Assembly: GCA_035513275.1 (NCBI GenBank)
Contig: DATKCJ010000186.1
Span: 1-35,749 of the forward strand
Length of the DNA stretch: 35,749 nucleotides
Reading direction: 5' to 3'
DNA from: DATKCJ01 sp035513275
GTDB lineage: Bacteria; Verrucomicrobiota; Verrucomicrobiia; Opitutales; Opitutaceae
Shown here one piece after another: positions 16,559-26,100 of the stretch. The stretch's first letter is position 1; each line of letters begins with the position of its first letter. The translations under genes and the position numbers were made by a program. The notes below the pieces were generated by a model. It saw only the letters and a list, made by a program, of their open reading frames with translations. It searched no databases and was not told the DNA's origin.

Positions 16559-16898
16559 AAGGAAGTGGAGAGTGAGAGGGGAGGGAGGGGGAGATCGGAG
16601 ATGGGGATTTCGATACTGGTGGAGAGACACAAATCCCACGAATTTACACGAAAGGGATTTTCACAGGAGGGCGCGGAGGGAACAGAGGAGTTGAACCACG
16701 GAGACACCGAGGCACAGAGAAGAAATTGACTCAGAAGGCTCAGAAATCTCAAAAGGATCCGATTCCTCAGCTCTGTGTCTCTGTGGTTCATTCCTTTTCT
16801 TGATGCTTCACTGGAGGTTGGCGCTTGGATGTGGGGGCTTGGTGCTTCGCCTCTCTCACTTCCGTGCCCTCCATAGCCTTGGCGAAGGAGGGTCACTC
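16559..16898. repeat. intergenic repeats between the two oxidoreductases
   Basis: No gene seen. It holds GAGACACAAATCCCACGAATT (about 16624), an opposed pair of the ACCACGGAGACACCGAGGCA family (16693-16719 against 16771-16794), a partial 'GCTTGGATGTGGGGGCTTGG' palindromic copy (16800-16850), and a CCATAGCCTTGGCGAAGGAG block related to 1480 and 5100. Right at the oxidoreductase 2 stop is a GGTCACTCTCACTTC repeat. Confidence 0.65.
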
Positions 16899-17984
16899 TC
16901 ACTTCAGCGCCACCGGCCTACCCGTCGCGCTCGACTTGTAGGCCGCGTCGATGATGCGCATGAGGGAGAGCGCTTGGGCGGGTGTGTTGAGCGGGGGCTC
17001 GGTGCCTTCGATGGCGCGCACGAAGTTCATCGCGGAGCGCAGGCGGCCCATGGCCTCGTCGGGCGGGACGACGATGCTGCGGTTCACCATGAGGCCGTTC
17101 TCGAGCGTGTAGAGTTCGCACGCGTCCTGGCCCGTGGAATCGATGCCGTCCACGCCGAAGAGGCGGCGAACGAGTCCGCCGGCTTTCGTTCCTTGGAAGG
17201 CGACCGAGACCTCCTCGCGGTGGTTCATCTCGGCCCACGAGACAGCGAACGACATCGCCTGGCCGGACTTGAAGGTGATGAAGCCGTGCGCCGCGGCCTC
17301 GACATCGGTCGTGCCTTTCGCGACATCGGGGATGCCCCACGGACCCTTGAAGGCCTTGTTGTTGATGTGGTCGGTGTAGGTGCGCGCGAGCACGTGGGCT
17401 GGATCGGGGTAGCCCATGAAAAACAGGCCGAGGTCGATCATGTGGAGCAGGTCGATCATCGGCCCGCCGCCGGAGAGTTCCTTCGTCGTGAACCAGCCCC
17501 CGAAGCCGGGGATGCCGGCGCGGCGGATCCACTTTGCCTGGCAGGTGTTGATCGTGCCGACGGTGCCGGACTTCACGTAGTCCATCATCGCGTAGCTCTC
17601 GGGCCGCGCGCGGTTGTTGAAGTTGAACATCAGCGTGCGCTTCGCCTTCTTCGCGGCGGCCTGCATCGCCGCCATCTGCTTCGCGTTCAGCGCGGGCGGC
17701 TTCTCACAGAAGACATGCTTGCCGGCGCGCAGCGCCTGCAGCGAAAGCGGCGCGTGGAATTTGTTGGGAACGATCACCGAGACTGCGTCGAGCTCGGGCA
17801 TGCTCTTTAGCATGTCGGCCACGTCGTTGAACACGCGGCCGATGTTATGCTTGGCTGCGGCTCTTTCAGCCGAAGGCTTGCTTACGTCGCACAAGGCGAC
17901 GACTTCTGCGCCGGCCTGACGGAAGCCGGGAATGTGATAGTTCGCCATGCCGCCGGCGCCGATGATTCCAATTTTGAGACTCAT
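16899..17984 (-). CDS. Gfo/Idh/MocA family oxidoreductase 2
   Basis: A 361-residue paralogue-type oxidoreductase with the Rossmann loop KIGIIGAGGMANYHIPG at the N-terminus, FCEKPPALNAKQMAAMQ with the conserved EKP, NFNNRARPESYAMMDYVKSG, and GGGPMIDLLHMIDLGLFFMG with the Asp and His of the active site. It is likely a sugar or inositol dehydrogenase in the cytoplasm. The start at 17984 immediately precedes the Rossmann strand; the frame upstream to 18131 is repeat-encoded. The bases before the ATG are pyrimidine-rich and contain no Shine-Dalgarno sequence. The stop TGA belongs to an AAGTGAGAGTGACC repeat. Same strand as oxidoreductase 1 and the isomerase, so the three may act on one substrate. 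Confidence 0.92.
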   Translation of the reverse strand: MSLKIGIIGAGGMANYHIPGFRQAGAEVVALCDVSKPSAERAAAKHNIGRVFNDVADMLKSMPELDAVSVIVPNKFHAPLSLQALRAGKHVFCEKPPALNAKQMAAMQAAAKKAKRTLMFNFNNRARPESYAMMDYVKSGTVGTINTCQAKWIRRAGIPGFGGWFTTKELSGGGPMIDLLHMIDLGLFFMGYPDPAHVLARTYTDHINNKAFKGPWGIPDVAKGTTDVEAAAHGFITFKSGQAMSFAVSWAEMNHREEVSVAFQGTKAGGLVRRLFGVDGIDSTGQDACELYTLENGLMVNRSIVVPPDEAMGRLRSAMNFVRAIEGTEPPLNTPAQALSLMRIIDAAYKSSATGRPVALK

Positions 17985-18233
17985 GAGAGGGAGGGTGGAA
18001 AGTGAAAGTGAGGAGAGGGAGTGAGGGAATGAGGGAGGCGGAATCCGGAGTGCGGAGTGGGTCTTGGATCTAGGGTCTTGGGTCTGAGGCGGAAGTGGAG
18101 TGCGAAGCTCCAACATCCAAAGAAGCTTCAATCACGAAACATCGAATTGGGAGTTTGCCGCTTTGTGATTCATTGGAGCTTGGATGTTGGGGCTTGGAGG
18201 TTCGTCCCTCATTCCCTTACTCCCTCATTCCCT
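17985..18233. repeat. repeat tract upstream of oxidoreductase 2
   Basis: Contains GTGGAAAGTGAAAGTGAGG (17996-18014), GGGTCTTGGATCTAGGGTCT (about 18058-18077) and a full copy of the long palindromic element (18104-18212). No coding sequence. Confidence 0.75.
18104..18212. repeat. long palindromic 'GGATGTTGG' element, copy 3
   Basis: Orientation is inverted relative to copies 1 and 2: the arm AAGCTCCAACATCCAAAG, the centre AATCACGAAACATCGAATT (complement of the centres of copies 1 and 2), and the far arm CATTGGAGCTTGGATGTTGG. Confidence 0.75.
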
Positions 18234-19274
18234 TCATCCCTTTTTCTCAAACGCTGCGTCGAACGCGCGGTTGCTTGAGGGGAAGTCGACTTTGCGCACG
18301 AACGCCGCGGCCTCGGTGGCGCCGTGCTCGCGATCCATCCGGATGTCTTCCCACTCGACGCTGAGCGGTCCGCGGTAGCCGGTGTCGTTGAGTGCGACGA
18401 TGATGTCCTCGAAGCGGATGTCGCCGTGGCCGAGTGAGCGGAAATCCCAGAAGCGACGCGCGTCGCCGAAGTTCGTATGGCCGCCGAAGACGCCGGCGCT
18501 GCCGTCGCCGTGGCCCCACCACACGTCCTTCATGTGCACGTGAAAGATCCGGCTGCCGAATGCGCGGATGAACTTCACGTAGTCGACGCCCTGGTAGCCG
18601 AGGTGCGACGGATCGTAGTTGAAGCCGAAGCGGCGGTGGCCTTTCACAGCGTCGACCGCGCGCTGCGCCGAAGCGGTGTCGAACGCGATCTCGGTCGGGT
18701 GCACCTCGAGGCCGAAGTTCACGTTGTGCTTTTCGAACTCCTCGAGGATCGGGCCGAAGCGCTTCGCGAAGTCCGCGAAGCCTGCGTCCCAGTATTCCTG
18801 CGACGTGGGCGGAAACGCGTAGATCGAGTGCCAGATCGACGAGCCGGTGAAACCGTTTACGACCGCGGGAAAATCGTCGCGACCCTTGCGGCCGGGTTTC
18901 GCGTCGAAGAAACGGCGCGCAGCCTTTGCGGCCTTCGCGAGTTTTTTCGCGGCGCGGCGGCGCACGCCCTCGGGCTTGCCATCGCCCCAGACATCCGGCG
19001 GCAGGATCGATTTGTGGCGCGCGTCGATGTTGTCGCACACGGCCTGACCGACGAGGTGGCTCGAGACCGCGAAGCATGTGAGGCCATGGTCGGCGAGCAG
19101 CTCCCACTTGGCCTTGATATAGGCCTTCGATCCGGCGGCCTGGTCGACATCGAAGTGGTCGCCCCAGCAGGCGAGTTCGACGCCGTCATAGCCCATCGCC
19201 TTTACTTTCGGCGCGAGCTTTTCGAGGGAGAGATCGGCCCACTGGCCGGTGAAGAGTGTTACAGGGCGGGGCAT
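18234..19274 (-). CDS. sugar phosphate isomerase/epimerase-like TIM barrel protein
   Basis: A 346-residue xylose-isomerase-like (AP_endonuc_2) TIM barrel. Likely metal ligands and active-site residues are visible in the expected order: the Glu of GLEVHPTEIAFD, the Asp and His of FNYDPSHLGYQGVDY, FHVHMKDVWWGHGDG, and the Glu of LSVEWEDIRMDREHG. GYDGVELACWGDHFDVD near residue 30 is the usual first barrel strand. Such enzymes interconvert keto- and aldo-sugars or inosose derivatives, which fits two neighbouring Gfo/Idh/MocA oxidoreductases. An insertion around residues 110-140 (RRRAAKKLAKAAKAARRFF) is lysine/arginine-rich. The ATG at 19274 begins directly at the fold. Confidence 0.9.
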   Translation of the reverse strand: MPRPVTLFTGQWADLSLEKLAPKVKAMGYDGVELACWGDHFDVDQAAGSKAYIKAKWELLADHGLTCFAVSSHLVGQAVCDNIDARHKSILPPDVWGDGKPEGVRRRAAKKLAKAAKAARRFFDAKPGRKGRDDFPAVVNGFTGSSIWHSIYAFPPTSQEYWDAGFADFAKRFGPILEEFEKHNVNFGLEVHPTEIAFDTASAQRAVDAVKGHRRFGFNYDPSHLGYQGVDYVKFIRAFGSRIFHVHMKDVWWGHGDGSAGVFGGHTNFGDARRFWDFRSLGHGDIRFEDIIVALNDTGYRGPLSVEWEDIRMDREHGATEAAAFVRKVDFPSSNRAFDAAFEKKG

Positions 19275-19585
19275 GGCGATGGATTTGAGGGTTGCCGTGA
19301 GAGTTCGGGATTAGAAAGCGGAAAGCGGGTTTTGAAAACTGGAAAGTAGGGGGGAGGGTTCAGGGTCTTGGATCTAGGGTCCAGGTTCCAGGGTCTGGCG
19401 ATTGCGGAGTGGGAAATCGGGTTTCCGAGGTAGCGCGCCCATCTCCGAGGGCGCGAAAGGAATTGGCGAGCTCAGTCGCAACGCGCCTCTCGGAGAGAGG
19501 CGCGCTACCTCAAGGGCATTTCTCGAAGCGCGCCACCGTGCCAGCCCGAGACCCTAGACCGGACCCACTTTCACTTTCCCCTCTC
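19275..19585. repeat. intergenic repeats with a GTAG palindrome pair
   Basis: No gene. It contains GGGTCTTGGATCTAGGGTCC (about 19368-19388), the GTAG pair at 19430-19508 and CCCGAGACCCTAGACC leading into CCCACTTTCACTTTCC (19547-19580), which abuts the NamZ-like gene stop. Confidence 0.7.
19430..19508. repeat. paired GTAG REP hairpins (GCGCGCC family)
   Basis: The left head is GTAGCGCGCCCATCTCCGAG and the right head, on the minus strand, is GTAGCGCGCCTCTCTCCGAG, arranged as inverted repeats of about 79 bases. Related to 6754-6780. Confidence 0.75.
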
Positions 19586-20959
19586 TCACGGCGGATACAG
19601 CCAGTAGCGACGGGATGATTGCTGAAAGGCGGTCGCGCGCCGGCTCCATTCGCCGACATAACCGCCGACGTTCACCCGCGAGCCCTCGTGCGTGATCGCC
19701 TGCCACCAGGCGGATGAGCCTGTGTGTTTGTTGAAGAGTTCGGCCTGCGCGGGGGTCGCCGCGAGAAACGGATTCGGCGGGCTCCACACACAAGAGAGCC
19801 GCATCAGGTGGAAACTCAGCTCGGTCGGTCGCCACGCGTTCCAATCGCGCACGTCGACGTAGGCGCCTTTCACCGGCTTGCCCTCGGGGCTTTGCACCGT
19901 GAGCACGCGGAAGCCGAGACCCGGAATGTTCAACGCGCTCAACTCCTGCACGATCAACTCGGGTGTCTTGCCCTTGAAACCGATCCCGCGAAACGGATGC
20001 GCGCGCCCGATGCCGTGCGTGAACCCGCCGAGTTGGCAGCCAAGACCCGTCATCGCGTAGCCGACCGTCGAGTCGAAATCCTGCACGTAGGGCGAGGTGG
20101 GGACAAACTTCAGCCCCGTCTCCGGCCACCGCATGCCGCGCCGCCAGCCTTTCATCGGCACGACCGTGAGTCGGCCGCGTTCGCGAATCGCGTCGCTCAC
20201 CTGCAGGTAGCCGGGCACGCGTTTGCCGATCTGCGCGAGCTCGCCGATCGTGAGGCCGTGCACGTAGGGCACCCGCCACGCACCGACGTAGCTCATCCAC
20301 TCGCGATCCAGCGGCGGTCCGTCGACCTTCAGCCCCCCGAGCGGATTCGGCCGGTCGAGGACGACGACTTCCTTCCCGTTTTCGAAGCAAGCCTCCATCG
20401 CGAGCCGCATCGCGCTGACGTAGGTGTAGCTGCGCGAGCCGATGTCCTGCAGGTCGATCACGAGCGTGTCGATGCCCGCGAGCTGTGCGGGAAGCGGCTT
20501 GCGCGACTTGCCGTTGTAGAGCGAGAAGACCGGTAGGCCGGTGCGAGGATCGGTGTGGTCCGGGATGATCTTGTTCGCAGGCAGGTCGCCGTAGAGGCCG
20601 TGCTCGACGCTGAAGAGCGCCACGAGCCGGACGTTCGGCGCGCGGCGCAACACGTCGACAGTCTGCACGCCCGCGCGATTCACGCCGGCGCGGTGCGTGA
20701 GCAGACCGACGCGTTTGCCCTGAACAGGCGCGAACCGCATCTCCTCGAGCACGTCGATGCCGAGCATCACGGGATAAGTCCGGGCGTTTGATTGCACGAC
20801 CGGCACGACGACTTGCGCCGGTGGCGAGTTTGCCGGCGGTGTGTTGGCCGGCCGCACTGGGGGACCCGGCGGCGGCGCGCCGCAACTGGAAAGGAGCGCA
20901 GCGGTGAGGCCAATGAGGACCTTGCCCGCTGCGATGTGGTTGCGTTCTGCCTCAAACAT
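19586..20959 (-). CDS. DUF1343 protein, NamZ-like exo-beta-N-acetylmuramidase, lipoprotein
   Basis: A 457-residue DUF1343 protein. Family signatures: LGIDVLEEMRF, GLLTHRAGVNRAG, LVALFSVEHGLYGDLPANKI, VIDLQDIGSRSYTYVSAM and VVLDRPNPLGGLKVDGP. The characterised NamZ enzyme removes N-acetylmuramic acid from the non-reducing end of peptidoglycan fragments, so this protein likely acts in wall recycling. The N-terminus has a hydrophobic stretch ending LLSSCG, a plausible lipobox with Cys at about residue 26, followed by a Pro/Ala-rich linker, consistent with an outer-surface or periplasmic lipoprotein. It starts 6 bases after the stop of the DUF2062 gene, so they form an operon. The TGA stop is followed at once by GAGAGGGGAAAGTG repeat. 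Confidence 0.9.
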   Translation of the reverse strand: MFEAERNHIAAGKVLIGLTAALLSSCGAPPPGPPVRPANTPPANSPPAQVVVPVVQSNARTYPVMLGIDVLEEMRFAPVQGKRVGLLTHRAGVNRAGVQTVDVLRRAPNVRLVALFSVEHGLYGDLPANKIIPDHTDPRTGLPVFSLYNGKSRKPLPAQLAGIDTLVIDLQDIGSRSYTYVSAMRLAMEACFENGKEVVVLDRPNPLGGLKVDGPPLDREWMSYVGAWRVPYVHGLTIGELAQIGKRVPGYLQVSDAIRERGRLTVVPMKGWRRGMRWPETGLKFVPTSPYVQDFDSTVGYAMTGLGCQLGGFTHGIGRAHPFRGIGFKGKTPELIVQELSALNIPGLGFRVLTVQSPEGKPVKGAYVDVRDWNAWRPTELSFHLMRLSCVWSPPNPFLAATPAQAELFNKHTGSSAWWQAITHEGSRVNVGGYVGEWSRRATAFQQSSRRYWLYPP

Positions 20960-20965
20960 CGCGGT

Positions 20966-21649
20966 TCACTTTGGGAGCGGTTCCCCGCCTGTCGAGCCCG
21001 GGCTCGCCGGAGGCGGTGCCCCCGGTTCCTGTGGATATCGGAGGCGACCATGCTGGCGCGTCAGGCGGTAGCTGACATCGAGTGCGGCACCGAGAAGTGC
21101 GCCGCAAACGACGCCGCCAATCACCAGCGCGTTCACGACGCCTGCGACGCGCGACGTCCAGCGGCGCGGCGCGTCCGGGTGCGGCGGATTCACCGACACC
21201 GGCACGATCTCGACTTCCTCACCCGCCGCGAGACTGCCGGCGAACTCCGGCTCGACGTCCACTTCGGGAGCGAGGCCGGTGCGGTTGACGATCGCCTGCC
21301 CCACGATGTAGGTGCCCGCGTAGATCGGCGCGGCCGTCGCGGGGTTTGTGATGAACTGCAGGCCGCCCATGACCATGAGATTTGTGCGCAGCAGCAGCGC
21401 CAGCCCGAATGCGAGCGGCAACTGCACGCCGAAGACCGGCAGGAGTGAGAGAATCGAGCCCGCGTAGAACGCGGTCGTGAGATTGCGCGGCTTCATCGAC
21501 CACAGGTAGGGCCGCGCGCGTGCCATCTGTGCGAACCGCCCGATGAATGGGTAGCGATGAAACACCGCGCGCCTCGGCATGTAGCGCAGGAACGCCTTCG
21601 CGCGGCGGAAGCGCGAGTGGCGTTGGCGTCTGTTTTCCTCGTGGCTCAT
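20966..21649 (-). CDS. DUF2062 membrane protein
   Basis: A 227-residue protein starting MSHEENRRQRHSRFRRA, with a basic N-terminus, then the DUF2062 core SLLPVFGVQLPLAFGLALLL and LQFITNPATAAPIYAGTYIV that forms two membrane hairpins, a glutamate-rich loop (EVDVEPEFAGSLAAGEEVEI), another helix (ALVIGGVVCGALLGAALDV) and a proline-rich tail. The molecular role of DUF2062 is not established. The frame is open further up to 21868, but that part crosses a REP pair; the start at 21649 precedes the conserved region. Next to the NamZ-like gene, a cell-envelope role is plausible but inferred. Confidence 0.82.
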   Translation of the reverse strand: MSHEENRRQRHSRFRRAKAFLRYMPRRAVFHRYPFIGRFAQMARARPYLWSMKPRNLTTAFYAGSILSLLPVFGVQLPLAFGLALLLRTNLMVMGGLQFITNPATAAPIYAGTYIVGQAIVNRTGLAPEVDVEPEFAGSLAAGEEVEIVPVSVNPPHPDAPRRWTSRVAGVVNALVIGGVVCGALLGAALDVSYRLTRQHGRLRYPQEPGAPPPASPGSTGGEPLPK

Positions 21650-21727
21650 CTGGGTGAGTGGACAGCAAAGGGCTCCGTCGGAGCCGCGCAAAGGGATTTC
21701 GGAGGATTCGGTCTTGGCGGCATTCTT

Positions 21728-21798
21728 TGTGGGTCGGGCTTTACGCCCGACATCTGGTTGGGCCGCGCCAAGCAGTCGGGGATAAACCCCGACCCACA
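21728..21798. repeat. paired TGTGGGTCGGG REP hairpins, intergenic copy
   Basis: 71 bases bounded by TGTGGGTCGGGC and CCCCGACCCACA, with GTCGGGCTTTACGCCCGAC and GTCGGGGATAAACCCCGAC hairpins. Same family as the in-frame copy at 10941-11063. It lies between the divergent DUF2062 and ade genes. Confidence 0.85.
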
Positions 21799-21879
21799 TA
21801 ATGGATCTCCGGAATCGTGGCGCTCCTGTCCGGTTGCCATGCCGCGAGCCCCTGTGCATCCTGGGCACTCAACTGCACC

Positions 21880-23640
21880 GTGAAAACGCGCACGCTCTCA
21901 GGCACAGTCGTCGACGTGGAGAACCGCGAGATGTTCGCGGGCACGATCGAGTGGGCCGACGGAGTGATCTGTGCGATCCACCGCGACCGGCGCTCGCGCG
22001 GCCCTGGGCTGATCATGCCGGGGTTTGTCGACGCGCACATCCACATCGAGAGCTCGCTGCTGCCGCCGGCGGAGTTTGCGCGGCTCGCGGTCGTGCACGG
22101 CACTGTCGCAACCGTCTCCGATCCGCACGAGATCGCCAACGTCCTCGGCGTCGCCGGCGTAGACTACATGATCCGCGACGGGGCACGAACGCCCTTCAAG
22201 TTCAACTTCGGTGCGCCCTCGTGCGTGCCGGCGACGACGTTTGAAACCGCGGGCGCCTCGCTCGACGCCGCTGCGGTCGACGCGCTTCTCGACCGGCCCG
22301 AGATCCGCTACCTTAGCGAGGTGATGAATTTTCCCGGTGTGCTCGCGGGCGACCCAGGCATGCTCGCGAAGATCGAGTCGGCGCACCGGCGAGGCAAACA
22401 AGTCGACGGCCACGCGCCCGGTCTGCGCGGCGCGCGGGCCGCGGCCTACGCCGCTGCGGGCATCACGACAGACCACGAGTGCATCACGCTCGAGGAAGCG
22501 CGCGACAAGCTCGACGCCGGTATGCGCATCCTGATTCGCGAAGGCTCGGCCGCGCGGAATTTCGATGCACTCGCGCCGCTACTCAAGACCGACGCTTCGC
22601 ACTGCATGTTCTGCTGCGACGACCTGCATCCCGACCTGCTCGTGAAGCACCACATCGATCACCACGTGCGCCGCGCGTTGAACGTGGGAGCCAACCGGTT
22701 CGATGTGCTCGCGTGTGCCTCGGTTCACGCGGTGCAGCACTACGGGCTCGACGTCGGCTTGCTTCAGCCCGGCGATCCCGCGGACTTCATCGTCGTCGAC
22801 AACTGGAGTCGCTTCAGAGTGCAGCGCACCTACCTGCGCGGCGAACTCGTCGCGAGCAACGGCCGCACACGGTTGGCGCGGCGCCCATCGCGGATCGTAA
22901 ACCGCTTCCGCGCGCGTCCACGGAAGGCAGGTGACTTTGCCTTGACCGTGCCCGCTTCCGCAGAGCGAGAGAACTGCGGCTGCGGCGCGGTTGGCACCGG
23001 AAGAACCTCCGTCGTGGCCCTGCGCGTGAGCGCAGGGATCCGGATCCCGCCGCTCACGCGGCGGGCTACATTGTCCAAGCCAGTCCTCAATGTCATCCAG
23101 GCGATCGACGGCCAGCTAGTCACGCGGCATGAACGAATGGAGGCCACGATCGTCGACGGACTCGCGGTTGCCGATCCGAAGCGCGATCTGCTCAAGATCG
23201 CGGTCGTGAATCGCTACGAGCCGCGCGCGCCGGTCGCAGTCAGTTTCGTCCAAGGCTTCGGACTCCGTCGCGGCGCGATCGCGTCGTCAGTCGCGCACGA
23301 TTCGCACAACATTGTCGCCGTCGGAGTGGATGACGCCTCGCTGGCGACCGCGGTGAATCTCGTCATCAAAGGGCGTGGTGGCATGAGCGTCGCCGAGGGC
23401 GCGCGCGGCTCGGTGCTGCCGCTGCCGATCGCGGGACTGATGTCGGATCTCGACGGTCGCACGGTCGCGCGACGCTACGCTGCACTCGACGCGAAGGCGA
23501 AGCGACTCGGCTCGCGACTCGGTGCGCCGTTCATGACGCTTTCGTTCATGGCGCTGCTTGTGATTCCCGATTTGAAGCTAAGCGATCGCGGATTGTTCTC
23601 CGGCTCGAAATGGGCGATGGAGCCGCTGTTTGCGGAGTAG
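21880..23640 (+). CDS. ade: adenine deaminase
   Basis: An amidohydrolase-fold adenine deaminase converting adenine to hypoxanthine and ammonia. Signatures: LIMPGFVDAHIHIESSLLPP (metal site), VATVSDPHEIANVLG, VDGHAPGL, GITTDHECITLEEA, MFCCDDLHPDLLVKHHIDHH and, late, VAHDSHNIVAVG and KGRGGMSV. Length from the GTG at 21880 is 586 aa; an in-frame GTG at 21817 would add 21 residues. Neither start has a good ribosome binding site; 21880 is chosen because it lies just before the conserved TLSGTVVDVENREMFAGTI. Residues 379-397 (VALRVSAGIRIPPLTRRAT) come from a GTGG/GTAG palindrome inserted in frame between the amidohydrolase core and C-terminal domain. The stop TAG lies in a second REP. It feeds xanthine dehydrogenase. 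Confidence 0.92.
   Translation: MKTRTLSGTVVDVENREMFAGTIEWADGVICAIHRDRRSRGPGLIMPGFVDAHIHIESSLLPPAEFARLAVVHGTVATVSDPHEIANVLGVAGVDYMIRDGARTPFKFNFGAPSCVPATTFETAGASLDAAAVDALLDRPEIRYLSEVMNFPGVLAGDPGMLAKIESAHRRGKQVDGHAPGLRGARAAAYAAAGITTDHECITLEEARDKLDAGMRILIREGSAARNFDALAPLLKTDASHCMFCCDDLHPDLLVKHHIDHHVRRALNVGANRFDVLACASVHAVQHYGLDVGLLQPGDPADFIVVDNWSRFRVQRTYLRGELVASNGRTRLARRPSRIVNRFRARPRKAGDFALTVPASAERENCGCGAVGTGRTSVVALRVSAGIRIPPLTRRATLSKPVLNVIQAIDGQLVTRHERMEATIVDGLAVADPKRDLLKIAVVNRYEPRAPVAVSFVQGFGLRRGAIASSVAHDSHNIVAVGVDDASLATAVNLVIKGRGGMSVAEGARGSVLPLPIAGLMSDLDGRTVARRYAALDAKAKRLGSRLGAPFMTLSFMALLVIPDLKLSDRGLFSGSKWAMEPLFAE
23014..23069. repeat. REP pair inserted in frame in ade
   Basis: 56 bases from GTGGCCCTGCGCG to CGGCGGGCTAC, two hairpins (CCCTGCGCGTGAGCGCAGGG, and CCCGCCGCTCACGCGGCGGG) in inverted order. 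The insertion begins exactly on a codon boundary. A related copy lies upstream of the xanthine dehydrogenase gene at 32368-32440. Confidence 0.85.
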
Positions 23641-23697
23641 GGCGGGTCTCTGACCCGCCGCGTCTTTTCCAACCGGCAGGTCGGAGACCTGCCCTAC
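23637..23697. repeat. REP pair between convergent ade and guaD
   Basis: GTAGGGCGGGTC hairpin at 23637-23659 and an inverted GTAGGGCAGGTC hairpin at 23697-23675. These match the two ends of the RAYT unit at 14662-15392. The ade stop is inside the first foot and guaD ends six bases beyond the second, so the pair could also act as a two-way terminator. Confidence 0.85.
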
Positions 23698-23702
23698 GTT
23701 TC

Positions 23703-24173
23703 TCAATACCGCACCTTGTCGTCCTTCGCGTGCCACTCGGCGAATGCGTGCCGCGCCTCGTCGCGCAGCAGCGGGAGCATCTTCAGCGTGCGCTCGCCCG
23801 GCGGCAGGGGGATCTGTCGGTAGATGAAATCGTCGTCGAAGCCAATCGCTGCCGCGTCGGCGCGCGTGTTGCCATAATAGACGACCGGAATGCGCGCCCA
23901 GTAGATCGCCGAGAGGCACATCGGGCACGGCTCGCAACTTGTGTAGAGCTCGCAGTCGGCGAGATGAAAAGTGCTCAGTGCCTTGCACGCCTCGCGGATC
24001 GCGCTGATCTCGGCGTGCGCAGTCGGATCATTCGTCGAGGTCACGCGGTTGTTGCCGCGCGCGATGATCGTGCCGTTGCGAACGATCACGCAGCCGAACG
24101 GTCCGCCCCGGTCGTTGCGAAGCCCGTCCTCGGCAAGCGCGATCGCGGCGCGCATGTGGTCTTCGTGGCTCAT
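23703..24173 (-). CDS. guaD: guanine deaminase (cytidine-deaminase fold)
   Basis: A 156-residue zinc deaminase, the same length as Bacillus subtilis GuaD. Zinc ligands are H53 (TAHAEIS), C83 and C86 (CEPCPMC), with E55 as proton shuttle. The region around IYWARIPVVYYGNTRADAAA and GFDDDFIYRQI, and the C-terminus AKDDKVRY, match guanine deaminases rather than tRNA adenosine deaminases. It turns guanine into xanthine and ammonia, the substrate of the xanthine dehydrogenase further along. The start at 24173 has GGAG a few bases upstream (complement at 24178-24181); longer in-frame starts add sequence outside the family. It converges on ade with a REP pair between them. Confidence 0.92.
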   Translation of the reverse strand: MSHEDHMRAAIALAEDGLRNDRGGPFGCVIVRNGTIIARGNNRVTSTNDPTAHAEISAIREACKALSTFHLADCELYTSCEPCPMCLSAIYWARIPVVYYGNTRADAAAIGFDDDFIYRQIPLPPGERTLKMLPLLRDEARHAFAEWHAKDDKVRY

Positions 24174-24235
24174 CCAGCTCCGATAGAAGCGAGACACCTG
24201 CGGCATGCGAGCATTGGATTTTCCTTGGCCTGAGT

Positions 24236-24359
24236 GTAGGAGCGGCTTGTAGGCGATGACATGTGCCGAGGTAGGAGCCCGCTTGCGGGCGATGCGACTG
24301 AGGCTCGAAGACCCTGTGGTCATGCTTGCGATTGGAATCGCCCGCAAGCGGGCTCCTAC
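24236..24359. repeat. cluster of GTAGGAGC REP hairpins between guaD and aceB
   Basis: A lone head GTAGGAGCGGCTTGTAGGCG at 24236, then an inverted pair from GTAGGAGCCCGCTTGCGGGC (24271) to GCCCGCAAGCGGGCTCCTAC (ending 24359). Same family as 26034-26089. Confidence 0.8.
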
Positions 24360-24427
24360 CTCCGGAACGAACTTCCGTGATTCAGTCTGGTGCTGACACA
24401 ATCCGCGGCGATGGTTTCCCTCCCCCC

Positions 24428-26023
<1,596 letters not shown>

Positions 26024-26033
26024 CTTCTGAAAT

Positions 26034-26089
26034 GTAGGAGCCTGCTTGCAGGCGATTCCCAAGACAATCGCTTGCAAGCAAGCTCCTAC
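26034..26089. repeat. GTAGGAGC REP pair between aceB and uraD
   Basis: GTAGGAGCCTGCTTGCAGGCG facing CGCTTGCAAGCAAGCTCCTAC, 56 bases. It ends 11 bases before the uraD start, leaving no room for a normal Shine-Dalgarno region outside the repeat. Confidence 0.85.
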
Positions 26090-26100
26090 AAGTACGCCTC

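Noticed and set aside
23703..24173. tRNA adenosine deaminase (tadA)
   Set aside because: Length, the GFDDDFIYRQI block and the C-terminal KVRY match guanine deaminase, and the neighbours are purine catabolic genes.
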